Source: Catalimonadaceae bacterium JC749 | GTDB lineage: Bacteria > Bacteroidota > Bacteroidia > Cytophagales > Cyclobacteriaceae | Direction: 5' to 3' | NCBI GenBank assembly: GCA_021730635.1 | Contig: JAJNNC010000005.1 | Coordinates: 62,001-126,000 of the forward strand | DNA length: 64,000 bases | Part shown: one piece after another, positions 16,361-25,370 of the stretch | Numbering within the stretch: position 1 is the stretch's first letter | How the letters are laid out: each line of letters begins with the position of its first letter | Position numbers and translations under genes: made by a program | Notes under the pieces: generated by a model | Database searches by the model: none | Told to the model about the DNA's origin: nothing | The model's input: the letters and a program-made list of their open reading frames with translations, nothing else

Positions 16361-16624
16361 ACGTTCAGGTTTTATACTGATTCATGCAGTAGGTAAGCAT
16401 TTTTCATGAGTACTCCCTTCAGTGTGCTGTCACCGGCAATCAGAGGATTTTCAACTGCTAAAAATTCCAAGGCTATCCTTAGTCATTGTTAGGAAGCCAG
16501 GAAACCTGTTTCATACCAGCCAGCAAAAGCTCTTCAATCAAAAATAAATCCTCCCTGTAGTCCATCCAAACATACGGATTAGCCCTTAACTTTAGGGTTT
16601 GAACTTTATGTTGCTGTCAACTTT
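16361..16624. other. Gap upstream of kup
   Basis: This 264-bp stretch holds no supported gene and no strong terminator. A six-codon frame (ATG 16608 to TGA 16628) ends by overlapping the kup ATG as ATGA, and the sequence AACTTTATG occurs twice (16602-16610 and 16619-16627). Confidence 0.4.
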
Positions 16625-18547
16625 ATGAAGGAGCCTAAACAGTTGACCTGGGGCTCACTGCTGATTGCCCTGGGTATTATTTTTGGCGATATTGGTACTT
16701 CTCCGCTGTATGTGGTCAAAGCTTTTATAGGAGAGGCTACTCCTTCTGAAGCACTGGTGCTAGGTGGTCTTTCCTGCATCTTCTGGACGTTGACCTTACA
16801 AACCACTATCAAATATGTGACAATCACCCTGCAGGCAGACAACCATGGTGAAGGAGGCATCTTTGCGCTCTATGCTCTCATCCGTAGGAGAAAAAAGTGG
16901 TTGTTTGTTCCGGCAATCATTGGCGGCAGCACCCTATTGGCGGATAGTATCATCACCCCTTCCATCTCCGTAACTTCCGCTGTGGAAGGTTTGGAGTTTT
17001 TGGTGCCGGATTTTCCGGTGATCCCTGTCTGTCTGATGATCCTGACCTTGCTGTTCTTTTTTCAGAAAGCAGGTACTGCCATGGTTGGAAAAACTTTTGG
17101 CCCGGTGATGTTGCTCTGGTTTACCATGCTGGCCGTATTAGGATTGACCGCGCTGTCACAAAATACGGATGTGCTTCGCGCTCTGAACCCTTATTATGCT
17201 TACCAGCTGCTGGCCCATTATCCGGGCGGTTTCTTACTGCTGGGCGCTATCTTTCTGTGTACCACAGGTGCTGAAGCCTTGTACTCCGACCTGGGACATT
17301 GTGGTAAACAAAATATTCAGGTCAGCTGGATTTTTGTGAAAACAGCCCTCCTTCTTAACTATTTTGGACAGGGTGCCTGGGTGTTGAATCATGCGGAGGG
17401 CCCTTTGACCCAGAATCCTTTCTATGCGGTCATGCCCTCCTGGTTTTTATGGTTGGGCATTACCATTTCAACCCTGGCAGTAGTGGTAGCCAGCCAGGCA
17501 CTCATCAGCGGAGCTTATACGCTAATCAATGAAGCGGTACAACTTAATTTCTGGCCAAAAGTGGCCGTGCGTTACCCTACCAACTTTCGAGGACAAGTGT
17601 ATCTGCCTTCTATCAACCGTTTTCTCTGGATGGGATGTGTGGGGGTAGTCGTATACTTTCAGGAATCTACCAATATGGAGGCAGCGTATGGCCTTTCTAT
17701 CATCATTACGATGATTATGACCACTTTTTTACTTTGCTTCTACTTATACTATAAACAATTTCCGGTATGGATCATCGTGGTTTTCGTCATCGTGTACGGT
17801 ATGGTAGAAGGTGCGTTTTTATGGGCCAACCTGAGTAAATTTATTCATGGAGGTTGGATCACCGCCCTGATGGCCAGTGTGTTGGTGATGGTGATGTGCG
17901 GATGGTACCTGGCTCGCAAGATTCGAAGAAAGTATCTGGAGTTTACCAAAATTGACGACTACATTCCTTTGCTGCTCCAACTCAGTCAGGATCATGATAT
18001 TCCTAAATATGCGACGCACCTGGTATACCTGACCCGGGCCGATCGTAAAACGGATGTCGAGTCCCGGGTGATGTATTCCATTCTGGAGCGGCAGCCTAAA
18101 CGGGCCGATGTCTATTGGTTTATCCATGTGGATTTTCAGGATAGACCTTATGCGGCTGAGTATGAAGTACACCAGTTGGTAGCGCAGAAAATCATACGCA
18201 TCGACTTCAGGCTGGGTTTCCGGGAGACACCCCACATCGATCTGATGTTTAGAAAAGTGCTGGAGCAATTGAGAGACAGTAAAGAAGTCAATATTACCAC
18301 ACCCTACACTTCCCTGAGCAACAACCGGATTGTAGGGGATTTCCGGTTTGTCGTTTTAGAGAGTATCATGAATTACGATGTGCTTTTTGGTTTTATGGAG
18401 CGGCAGATACTACAGTTTTATTATTTCCTCAAATATCTGGGTATCACTGAAGAAAAAGCCTATGGGTTGGACCCTAACCTGGTTACCAAGGAAAAGATAC
18501 CGCTGATATTGCGACCCAACACGCCCATGTACCTTACCCGAGTCTAG
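16625..18547 (+). CDS. kup: Kup/Trk-type potassium uptake protein (KUP family)
   Basis: A 640-residue membrane protein with about twelve helices and a cytoplasmic tail of roughly 190 residues. Family signatures: GIIFGDIGTSPLYV near residues 18-31, NHGEGGIFALYALI, GTAMVGKTFGPVMLLWF, GAIFLCTTGAEALYSDLGH. Kup imports potassium with protons, usually as the constitutive low-affinity route. Its place next to the inducible high-affinity Kdp genes makes a compact potassium-supply island. It may be transcribed separately, since a 264-bp gap precedes it. Confidence 0.95.
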   Translation: MKEPKQLTWGSLLIALGIIFGDIGTSPLYVVKAFIGEATPSEALVLGGLSCIFWTLTLQTTIKYVTITLQADNHGEGGIFALYALIRRRKKWLFVPAIIGGSTLLADSIITPSISVTSAVEGLEFLVPDFPVIPVCLMILTLLFFFQKAGTAMVGKTFGPVMLLWFTMLAVLGLTALSQNTDVLRALNPYYAYQLLAHYPGGFLLLGAIFLCTTGAEALYSDLGHCGKQNIQVSWIFVKTALLLNYFGQGAWVLNHAEGPLTQNPFYAVMPSWFLWLGITISTLAVVVASQALISGAYTLINEAVQLNFWPKVAVRYPTNFRGQVYLPSINRFLWMGCVGVVVYFQESTNMEAAYGLSIIITMIMTTFLLCFYLYYKQFPVWIIVVFVIVYGMVEGAFLWANLSKFIHGGWITALMASVLVMVMCGWYLARKIRRKYLEFTKIDDYIPLLLQLSQDHDIPKYATHLVYLTRADRKTDVESRVMYSILERQPKRADVYWFIHVDFQDRPYAAEYEVHQLVAQKIIRIDFRLGFRETPHIDLMFRKVLEQLRDSKEVNITTPYTSLSNNRIVGDFRFVVLESIMNYDVLFGFMERQILQFYYFLKYLGITEEKAYGLDPNLVTKEKIPLILRPNTPMYLTRV

Positions 18548-18567
18548 GGTAAAACCATCGCTCAAAT

Positions 18568-18588
18568 AAAACCGGCTTTCGCCATTTT
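18568..18588. terminator. Hairpin between convergent kup and NhaD-type genes
   Basis: AAAACCGGC-TTTC-GCCATTTT forms a short stem with one bulge and flanking A/T runs on both sides, immediately before the minus-strand stop codon of the antiporter gene and 20 bp past kup. Its symmetry suits a weak bidirectional terminator. Confidence 0.4.
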
Positions 18589-20108
18589 CACAGAGGTTTG
18601 AAAGCGAAGAACAGAAGCCATACTAAAAATAGCGTTGGCAGCAGAAAAGGCAAGGAATATCGGATGATATACCCAAAGAAAGAAGGCATTTTAACACCAA
18701 TCTGTTCGGCGATAGACTTTACCATAAAGTTGGGGCCATTGCCAATGTATGTCATAGCCCCAAAGAATACGGCGGCTATGGAAACAGCCGTCAGATCCAG
18801 GATGCTACCAGGATAATTACCCTGGGCAAAAGAAAGTACATCGGCTGTACTCCCTACATTGGCTCCCTGAGAGGCCATGGCCGCTGCCAGAAAGTTCAGG
18901 TAGGTAGGGGCATTGTCCAGAAAACCCGAAAGCGTACCGGTACTCCAGTAAAGGGTATTATGCGTTATCAGCGAGGTACCCTCCTCTGACTGGGCAAAGT
19001 CACCGATGAGCTCCAGGGCAGGAATCATCGTACCAAAAATACCAATGAAAAGAAAAGCCACTTCCCGGATAGGTTCAAAGCTGAAATCGTTGCCTTTGAG
19101 GGCTTCTTTACTGGCGAACCGGTAGGAAAAGAAAGCCACAGAAAACATGATTAACTCTCTGAGGAAGGAGATAGGCTGCCCGTCATACATGATGCCTGGT
19201 ACCCAATCAAATTTTTTAGGGTCTATAAATACAGCGGCAATAATGACAGCCAGCCAGATAAAATTCCGGGTACCGATGATAGATATCTTATTACTATAAG
19301 GAGCTGACTCTTCTTCCAACATGGGTTCAGGTTTATTGCGCATGTCAATCAGGTAGAAGATAACCGCCAGCACCAAGAGGGCAAATAACCACTCGTAGAG
19401 AACGTGGGAGACGGTCCAGAAAAAAGGAACACCCCGCAGGAAGCCTAGAAACAATGGAGGGTCTCCGATGGGGGTCAGCGCACCGCCTACATTGCTGATC
19501 ATGAATATGAAAAAAATGACATGATAAGGCCGGATACGATTTTTGTTGAGCCGTATAAAAGGACGGATCAGCAGCATGGAAGCACCAGTGGTTCCGATCA
19601 GATTGGAGATGGCTGATCCGATCAGTAGAAGTGCCACATTGGCCAGCGGCGTGGATTTTTTGTCTACCTTGATCAGAATGCCTCCTGAAGCAACAAAAAG
19701 GGAAGACAATAAGGCAATGAATTGGATATATTCTGCCATGGCATGCACCGGGTCATGCACGTTGTGCAGAAAAAAGACATAATAGGCCACAACAATGACG
19801 GCCAGCAGTATGGCAACGACAGGGTAGTTTTTATGCCAGAAGTGTTCGTAAAACAAGGGACCGGTGGCGATCATCAGCAATAACAGCACAAAGGGAACAA
19901 CAAGCCATGCGGGAGCTGACGCATGGGCTTCCGCACTTTCCTCATGATCCTGCAGGGTATCCTGTTCCCCCGCTTCCTGTAAAGGGAGTGCTGGAGCGGC
20001 AGAAACAGTGGCAAGCGGTATAGCTTCTGCTTTGACAGACGTGTCCCCACAAGCCACAAGAAGGGTAAGGAAAACTACCCATATCATCTGCTTACATCTT
20101 ATTTTCAT
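18588..20108 (-). CDS. NhaD-type sodium/proton antiporter with a lipoprotein-like N-terminus
   Basis: A 506-residue membrane protein of the ion transporter superfamily. Motifs are SAISNLIGTTGASMLLIRPF, NVGGALTPIGDPPLFLGFLRG and the C-terminal FLDNAPTYLNFLAAAM plus GNGPNFMVKSIAEQ, all typical of NhaD. It would export sodium for protons. The N-terminus is odd: MKIRCKQMIWVVFLTLLVAC has a lipobox-like end (LLVAC-GD) and is followed by about 45 polar Ala/Glu-rich residues before the first transport helix. It converges with kup, so sodium export and potassium import genes sit side by side. Confidence 0.9.
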   Translation of the reverse strand: MKIRCKQMIWVVFLTLLVACGDTSVKAEAIPLATVSAAPALPLQEAGEQDTLQDHEESAEAHASAPAWLVVPFVLLLLMIATGPLFYEHFWHKNYPVVAILLAVIVVAYYVFFLHNVHDPVHAMAEYIQFIALLSSLFVASGGILIKVDKKSTPLANVALLLIGSAISNLIGTTGASMLLIRPFIRLNKNRIRPYHVIFFIFMISNVGGALTPIGDPPLFLGFLRGVPFFWTVSHVLYEWLFALLVLAVIFYLIDMRNKPEPMLEEESAPYSNKISIIGTRNFIWLAVIIAAVFIDPKKFDWVPGIMYDGQPISFLRELIMFSVAFFSYRFASKEALKGNDFSFEPIREVAFLFIGIFGTMIPALELIGDFAQSEEGTSLITHNTLYWSTGTLSGFLDNAPTYLNFLAAAMASQGANVGSTADVLSFAQGNYPGSILDLTAVSIAAVFFGAMTYIGNGPNFMVKSIAEQIGVKMPSFFGYIIRYSLPFLLPTLFLVWLLFFAFKPL

Positions 20109-20170
20109 TTAGGTTAGTTATTTAGCTTTTATTCATGTTACCTAGTATAACTATCGGAAAATGCTTGCGC

Positions 20171-21493
20171 TTATCTTAATCGGGCCGATTCCAGTGTAGG
20201 GACTAACCCATGGATAAGCCCCAACGCCAGCAGATAAGCGGTGCTGGCATAGATGAAAATAGGGAGGTAGCCGGCAAAACTAACGATATAGCCAGTGTAG
20301 GCGGTCAGTATGGCCCCACTTATGGCTCCAAACAAACCCCCAATGCCAATGACAGAGGCTACTGCCTTTTTGGGGAACATATCGGATACGATGCTATAGA
20401 GATTCGCTGAGAAACCCTGATGGGCTGCCGTTGCTATAGAAATCAGGGCGATGGCTACTACGATGCTGCTGGTGGTAGAAGCAAAAAACACAGGAATAAC
20501 AGTCAGGCCACAAATCAGCATAGTGATTTTTCGGGCACGGTTGATGGTCCAACCTTTTTTGATCAGCTGTGACGACAACCAGCCATAAAAAATACTACCC
20601 ACATCCGAAACCAGATAAATAATGATAAAAGGGATGCCTACCGACTTGAGATCAAGGGTCTGGTCCAGTGTATCATTTTCATTAAAGAAGGAGGGAAGCC
20701 AAAACAAAAACAAGAACCAGACGCAATCGGTAAAAAATTTACCCAACGCAAATGCCCAGGTTTGCCTGTATCGAAATAATTTTCCCCAGGAAACGCTGCC
20801 GGTTCCTTCCTGAGCGGCATCCTCCTGGTCGCTGTGGATATGATCCAGTTCCGCTTGCGTGATATTGGGATGGGCTTCCGGCTTTTTATAGAGCCTCAGC
20901 CAGAAGATGAGTAACAGGAAACCAATGGAGCCTGTGATGATAAAAGAAGACTGCCAGCCCGTGTTGAGGATGAGCCAAGGAACAAACAAGGCCGTCAGGA
21001 TGACACCCACATTGGTGCCTGCATTGAAGATACCGGTGGCAAAGGCCCTTTCTTTTTTGGGGAACCATTCTGCCACGGATTTGATGCTGGAGGGAAAGTT
21101 GCCTGATTCACCCAGACCCAGCAGAAAACGCATACTCAGCAGGCTGCCGATGGAGCTGGCAAAGCCGGTACCGACCGCCGCTACGTTCCAGAGGGTAATG
21201 GCGGTGGCAAACCCTTTCCGGGTACCTACACGGTCTATGAACCAGCCTACTACCACAAAACCAATGGCGTAAGCAATCTTGAAAGCCGCATCGATCAATC
21301 CTTTGGTTTGGGTATAGTCTCTTTGATCCTGCTCTGTGATGGGGGCTCCCTCAGGAATATTCATGATATCCCTCTGAAATTGTTCATCTATTATAGTAAA
21401 GGAGATTACCTGACGGTCTATGTAGTTGACTGTGGTGATGAAAAACAATAAGGCGAGAATTCTCCATCGGTAGCCTTGCAGGATCTTGTTCAT
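20171..21493 (-). CDS. MFS transporter, anion:cation symporter (hexuronate-transporter-like) type
   Basis: A 440-residue protein with twelve predicted helices. Features of the ACS/ExuT branch of the major facilitator superfamily are YRWRILALLFFITTVNYIDRQ at the start, GWFIDRVGTRKG after helix 2 and RFLLGLGESGNFPSSIKSVAEWFPKKERA. Members take up sugar acids such as glucuronate or galacturonate with protons. A 40-residue insert between helices 1 and 2 (PEGAPITEQDQRDYTQTKG) is common in Bacteroidota members. No sugar-acid catabolic gene is adjacent, so the substrate is uncertain. Confidence 0.88.
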   Translation of the reverse strand: MNKILQGYRWRILALLFFITTVNYIDRQVISFTIIDEQFQRDIMNIPEGAPITEQDQRDYTQTKGLIDAAFKIAYAIGFVVVGWFIDRVGTRKGFATAITLWNVAAVGTGFASSIGSLLSMRFLLGLGESGNFPSSIKSVAEWFPKKERAFATGIFNAGTNVGVILTALFVPWLILNTGWQSSFIITGSIGFLLLIFWLRLYKKPEAHPNITQAELDHIHSDQEDAAQEGTGSVSWGKLFRYRQTWAFALGKFFTDCVWFLFLFWLPSFFNENDTLDQTLDLKSVGIPFIIIYLVSDVGSIFYGWLSSQLIKKGWTINRARKITMLICGLTVIPVFFASTTSSIVVAIALISIATAAHQGFSANLYSIVSDMFPKKAVASVIGIGGLFGAISGAILTAYTGYIVSFAGYLPIFIYASTAYLLALGLIHGLVPTLESARLR

Positions 21494-21918
21494 AGTTTGG
21501 AAGTTTTAGGTTAAATGGGTATGGCGGTTGTGCTTCCTGCTACAGTGATAAAGGTTTCCTTTGATAGGAACCAGTGGCTTAATCAAAGAAAGCAGGGGGC
21601 AGACGGGCCAGGGTTACCCTTCCCGCTTCCCGGGTATGTGCTATGAAGTTTCTATAGAGTATCCTGCAGGAGAGATCTTCCTTGGCAGAAATGTACAGAT
21701 ATGATTTCGTCACCAGAAAAAAGTAAATAATTGTAAGGACAACGCATAGCTCCCAGCTACTCATATTATCCGGCATCAAGATACCAAACATCGTAAATCT
21801 CATAGGTTGAAAGAAAGGTTCCGATTGACAAGTTACTTTCTTTTTACATCACTTTATTGCTATTGAAATCACTTTTTTTCCAACTTTCCGGCAAGCCTCA
21901 GCTCCATATACACTTTCT
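21494..21918. other. Gap between the MFS and PiT-like genes
   Basis: This 425-bp stretch holds one weak open frame on the minus strand (21579-21803, 74 residues, with a hydrophobic WELCVVLTIIYFFLV segment). It resembles no family I know and lacks independent support. No clear terminator or RNA gene is visible. Confidence 0.35.
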
Positions 21919-23085
21919 CTATAAGCTGAGAAGAGGGACGCCATATACGAGGCTCAAATTCAGTGCTTTACGTATATACTGCATCAGTTCTTCATGCACG
22001 ATAGGATTCACTGCTACCGCAATAATGACAGAGACAGCCAGCCCGATTCCTGCAAAAAGCACATCTTTACCGATCATCTTCACTGTTTTAGGCAAATCTT
22101 TCCGGCGGCTTCCTATTTTCATGGCCAGTTCCCGACCGCCCAGCAGTCCGATAAATACCCAGGTGGTGCTCATCGGCACAGTATTGATCCATTGAAAGAC
22201 AATCAGAATCAGGGCATAGACCAGGTCAATAAGGGTAGCGGCCCTTACATCTGTCACATCACTTTTTTCATTCACGACCTCCTGTATTTTGTCCCCTTTC
22301 AGGAAAAAGATCAGACCCAGACCAAAGAAAATGAAGCCTGTGAAGGCAACAAACTGATAAATATCCAGCTGCCTGGGCAGATATACCGCTATATTAGCCG
22401 CATCCTGCATAATCCAGATGGCCCAAAGTGTACCGCTGGTCATCCACTGGGCAATGTCCCAGGCACGATGCGCTTTTCCAACCAATATTCTTTTGATAAA
22501 GCCGGACAATAAATACCAGGCTGAAATAGCAGCTACAAAGGCTACCACATAGCCTGTCAGACTCTTTGCCAATACCTCAACAATGGCATTCGTGCTGGTA
22601 GTGAATGAGCTTAACAGGAGAAATGTGGTGGAGACAGGCATTCGTAACCTGGTGATGATCAGTAAAAAAATAGGCGCTGCAATTTGCAGAAAGGCAAAGC
22701 GGGTAGGGGCTTGCTCAAAGCCTTTGGTGCTCAGCCGTTGGTAGGTAACGTCACCCTCAAAAAGAACCCAGCTGATGGTGACTGTCACCACAAAAATTAA
22801 ACCGATATACAACCACAGATGCCACCATTTCCGGTGCCCGTTGGAAGCGATAAAGGTACCAATGGTCTGGATGCTGTCATTGGCAATGGCTGAATAACCG
22901 GCCAGGGAAAAGCCAATCCACATAGCCACCTTGGGATAGGGAAAAAAAATGCCTGTGATCAAAAACAGGAGGCCAGTGATTAGGATAAAACGACGCTCTT
23001 TGCTGATCAGCAGGCGAATGAGGGTAAAACGCTGTTTTTCCCTTTTCTGTAGCAATGACTTTTGTTGGTAGTGTGCTGGCTGCAT
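21919..23085 (-). CDS. PiT-like inorganic phosphate transporter family membrane protein
   Basis: A 388-residue membrane protein with about ten helices. Two internal repeats recall the PiT family: an N-terminal GYSAIANDSIQTIGTFIAS (compare the GANDVANAxG signature) and the paired RMPVSTTFLLLSSFTTSTNA and NTVPMSTTWVFIGLLGGREL (compare PVSTTHVIVGALLG). PiT proteins co-transport phosphate with protons or sodium. The match is distant and the first signature is altered, so transport of another anion is possible. It precedes a DedA gene on the same strand with a 62-bp gap from that gene's end side. Confidence 0.6.
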   Translation of the reverse strand: MQPAHYQQKSLLQKREKQRFTLIRLLISKERRFILITGLLFLITGIFFPYPKVAMWIGFSLAGYSAIANDSIQTIGTFIASNGHRKWWHLWLYIGLIFVVTVTISWVLFEGDVTYQRLSTKGFEQAPTRFAFLQIAAPIFLLIITRLRMPVSTTFLLLSSFTTSTNAIVEVLAKSLTGYVVAFVAAISAWYLLSGFIKRILVGKAHRAWDIAQWMTSGTLWAIWIMQDAANIAVYLPRQLDIYQFVAFTGFIFFGLGLIFFLKGDKIQEVVNEKSDVTDVRAATLIDLVYALILIVFQWINTVPMSTTWVFIGLLGGRELAMKIGSRRKDLPKTVKMIGKDVLFAGIGLAVSVIIAVAVNPIVHEELMQYIRKALNLSLVYGVPLLSL

Positions 23086-23147
23086 AGTCTGTTCACTTTC
23101 AGAAACCGTTCCCTGAAGCTACGGAAACCTTTGCCCTTTTGGATAGG

Positions 23148-23792
23148 TCAGGCCACTTTTCTTTTTTTATAAAAGCCCTCTACAACGGGTGGCAAGATAG
23201 AAATCAGGATAATCCCAAAAATCACATAGGTAAAGTTCTCTTTGATGATGGGGAGTCCCCCAAAGAAATAGCCCAGCGACAGAAAACTGACCACCCATGC
23301 CAACGCACCCAGAATATTATAGGAGGCAAATTTCATGTAGCGCATGGTGCCGATTCCGGCCACAAAGGGCGCGAATGTCCTGATGATGGGTACAAAACGG
23401 GCGTAGATGATCGTCTTGCCCCCATATTGATGATAAAAGGCCTGTGTTCTTTCCAGGTATTCTTTTTTCAGAAACCTGTATTTTCCGCTAAAGGCTTTGG
23501 GTCCTGTATATTTTCCGAGGTGGTAGTTGACCCAGTCGCCCAGGATGGCTGCTGTCACCAGCACAGCCGCCATCAGAAAGATATTCAACGCGCTGTCAGG
23601 ATGGGCGATGATAGCCCCTGCGGCAAATAGCAGAGAATCTCCTGGCAGAAACGGGGTGACCACAAAGCCTGTTTCGGCAAATATGATCAAAAACAGAATC
23701 AGATATGTCCAGGCTTTATAGTGACTGACAATATTCACCAGATGCTGGTCAATATGTAGTACGAAGTCGATGAATGCTTGTATATAGTCCAA
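23148..23792 (-). CDS. DedA family membrane protein
   Basis: A 214-residue protein of the DedA/VTT family. Signatures are FAETGFVVTPFLPGDSLLFAAG near residues 39-60, GDWVNYHLGKYTGPKAF, and YGGKTIIYARFVPIIRTFAPFVAGIGTM with the conserved Arg/Pro pairs. DedA proteins act as lipid scramblases or flippases that recycle undecaprenyl phosphate or move phospholipids and help keep the proton motive force. A second DedA gene lies 242 bp upstream on the same strand; the two are quite divergent. Confidence 0.93.
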   Translation of the reverse strand: MDYIQAFIDFVLHIDQHLVNIVSHYKAWTYLILFLIIFAETGFVVTPFLPGDSLLFAAGAIIAHPDSALNIFLMAAVLVTAAILGDWVNYHLGKYTGPKAFSGKYRFLKKEYLERTQAFYHQYGGKTIIYARFVPIIRTFAPFVAGIGTMRYMKFASYNILGALAWVVSFLSLGYFFGGLPIIKENFTYVIFGIILISILPPVVEGFYKKRKVA

Positions 23793-24034
23793 AGTAACAG
23801 GATTTAAAGAATGTTATGATTATGAAGTAAGTGTTAAAGTAGATGAAGTGTCCATTAGGGATAATAGCCGGAAGGTCATTGTTGCGAGTTGCACTCTTTT
23901 TGTCGTAACCTATGAATCTCTTTGAGAAGTTGGTGATGAAGCATATCGTTTAATATTCATCTAATAGGGCAGGTCGCCTTTCAAGCAATTTATAAGAGCT
24001 ATAAACCACAAAATATGCTCCTTTCTGAGCCATG

Positions 24035-24691
24035 CTATAGCAGCTTTGCTGTTTTAGGTTTTGACTTATCTTTTCGTTTTTGTTTAATCCAGGAAAGTAC
24101 CAGAGGGGTAGAGGTAATGACGATCAATCCCAACACCAGAAATTCCAGTGATTCTATGATAGCAGGAAACCATTGACTCAACCAATAGCCGCTCCATACG
24201 AATACCATGACCCATACGCTGGTTCCAATGATGTTGTACAAAACAAACGTCCACCAGGGTGCTTTGACCAAACCTGCCAGGATAGGAATAAAGGTTCTGG
24301 CAATAGGCAAAAAGCGTCCGATCACAAAAGCTATATTACCATACCGGAGATAGTAATCCTCAGCAATAGACAAATACTTCTTTTTAAAGAATAAACTTTC
24401 CTTTTTACGAAGGAGATACTCACCCGCCTGGTGTCCGAAGGCATAACCTGCCAAAGATCCCAGAAATCCGGCGGCTGTCAGACTAAGGATAAGCTCATAT
24501 ACCTCCACATCCAGATACACAGAACCGCATAAAAGACCGGCTGTCAGCAACAAAGAATCGCCCGGAAGAAAAAAACCGAAGAAGATCCCTGTTTCCAGAA
24601 AAACAATAAGCAGCAACAACCACATTCCTCCATACTTCAGGATGGTTTCAGGATTTAGCCATTCGGCCAGTGAGGCAATGATCTCCATCAT
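24035..24691 (-). CDS. DedA family membrane protein (second copy)
   Basis: A 218-residue DedA protein: FLETGIFFGFFLPGDSLLLTAG near residues 30-51, GYAFGHQAGEYLLRKKESLFF, and YGNIAFVIGRFLPIARTFIPILAGL. The C-terminus is basic (KQKRKDKSKPKTAKLL), as usual for a cytoplasmic tail. It differs from the copy at 23148 in most non-motif positions, so it is not a recent tandem duplicate. It follows the small paralogue gene at 24920 by 228 bp. Confidence 0.93.
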   Translation of the reverse strand: MMEIIASLAEWLNPETILKYGGMWLLLLIVFLETGIFFGFFLPGDSLLLTAGLLCGSVYLDVEVYELILSLTAAGFLGSLAGYAFGHQAGEYLLRKKESLFFKKKYLSIAEDYYLRYGNIAFVIGRFLPIARTFIPILAGLVKAPWWTFVLYNIIGTSVWVMVFVWSGYWLSQWFPAIIESLEFLVLGLIVITSTPLVLSWIKQKRKDKSKPKTAKLL

Positions 24692-24919
24692 ATCAGTATT
24701 TTTTACATACTACCTGGGTCTTTATTTTTTTAGCCTCTGCATTTTGAAGAAAATAGACAGAGAACTAAAATTGGTACAATGAACGTCAAAATGACAAGCA
24801 TTGGATGAATATATCTATCCTTTTCGCCTGGTCAGGCTGGTTGATTGATAAAAGTTAATAGTCAGTTTGCTGAGAAAAGGGGCGTTTCCCTTACCATAGG
24901 AAAGTGTATAGCAGACAAG

Positions 24920-25264
24920 CTAGGGGGCTAGTGCACTAAGATAGGTATAATAGCTATTGTAGGAAGCGGGATTGACAAAAAATGCTTTGCAGTTTTGAAA
25001 TTGGATGACAGGAGCATCCACCATCGCAAAAATTCTGGCTACCCAGTAGAAAAGAAAAGTAGCCAGGGTAATCTGCGTAGATATTTTAAAGTAACTATGC
25101 TGGTGAAAAGAAATTTCCTGTTTTACTTCTGCGGCACTGTCAGTGTTCTCTGGCATACCTGCATAAGGCGTGGGAAGCGCCACAGCAAAAAGACTGTGGG
25201 CCAGCATCAGCAGGGCTGCCAATAAGCCCAGAGAGCGACATCTTATGTAGGCAAGGCTACTCAT
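24920..25264 (-). CDS. Small exported or membrane protein of an unrecognised family, paralogue A
   Basis: A 114-residue protein with an N-terminal hydrophobic signal or anchor (about residues 12-30), a polar middle, a second hydrophobic stretch (ITLATFLFYWVARIFAM) and a tail ending YYTYLSALAP. It aligns without large gaps with the 112-residue protein at 32937. Shared positions are SL..IR.R near the start, S.FAV, PY, AEVKQ, I.LATFL.YWVA..FA, IQ..NC.A.FVN, S.N.YYT and LSALAP. I do not recognise the family. It is followed by a DedA gene on the same strand. Confidence 0.75.
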   Translation of the reverse strand: MSSLAYIRCRSLGLLAALLMLAHSLFAVALPTPYAGMPENTDSAAEVKQEISFHQHSYFKISTQITLATFLFYWVARIFAMVDAPVIQFQNCKAFFVNPASYNSYYTYLSALAP

Positions 25265-25370
25265 TGTACATTAAACTAAGCAATCATACAAAAAAGTTTC
25301 ACAGGTTGATGAGTCATGATCATTTATTTTTTTGCAGGTATAAAGTCCTATACACTTTGGTATAAGCTTA

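Noticed and set aside
16406-16492. 28-codon plus-strand frame upstream of kup
   Set aside because: Too short, no membrane or protein-like pattern and no supporting context.
21579-21803. 74-codon minus-strand frame between the MFS and PiT-like genes
   Set aside because: One hydrophobic stretch only, no homology recognised and no operon logic; kept as a gap description.
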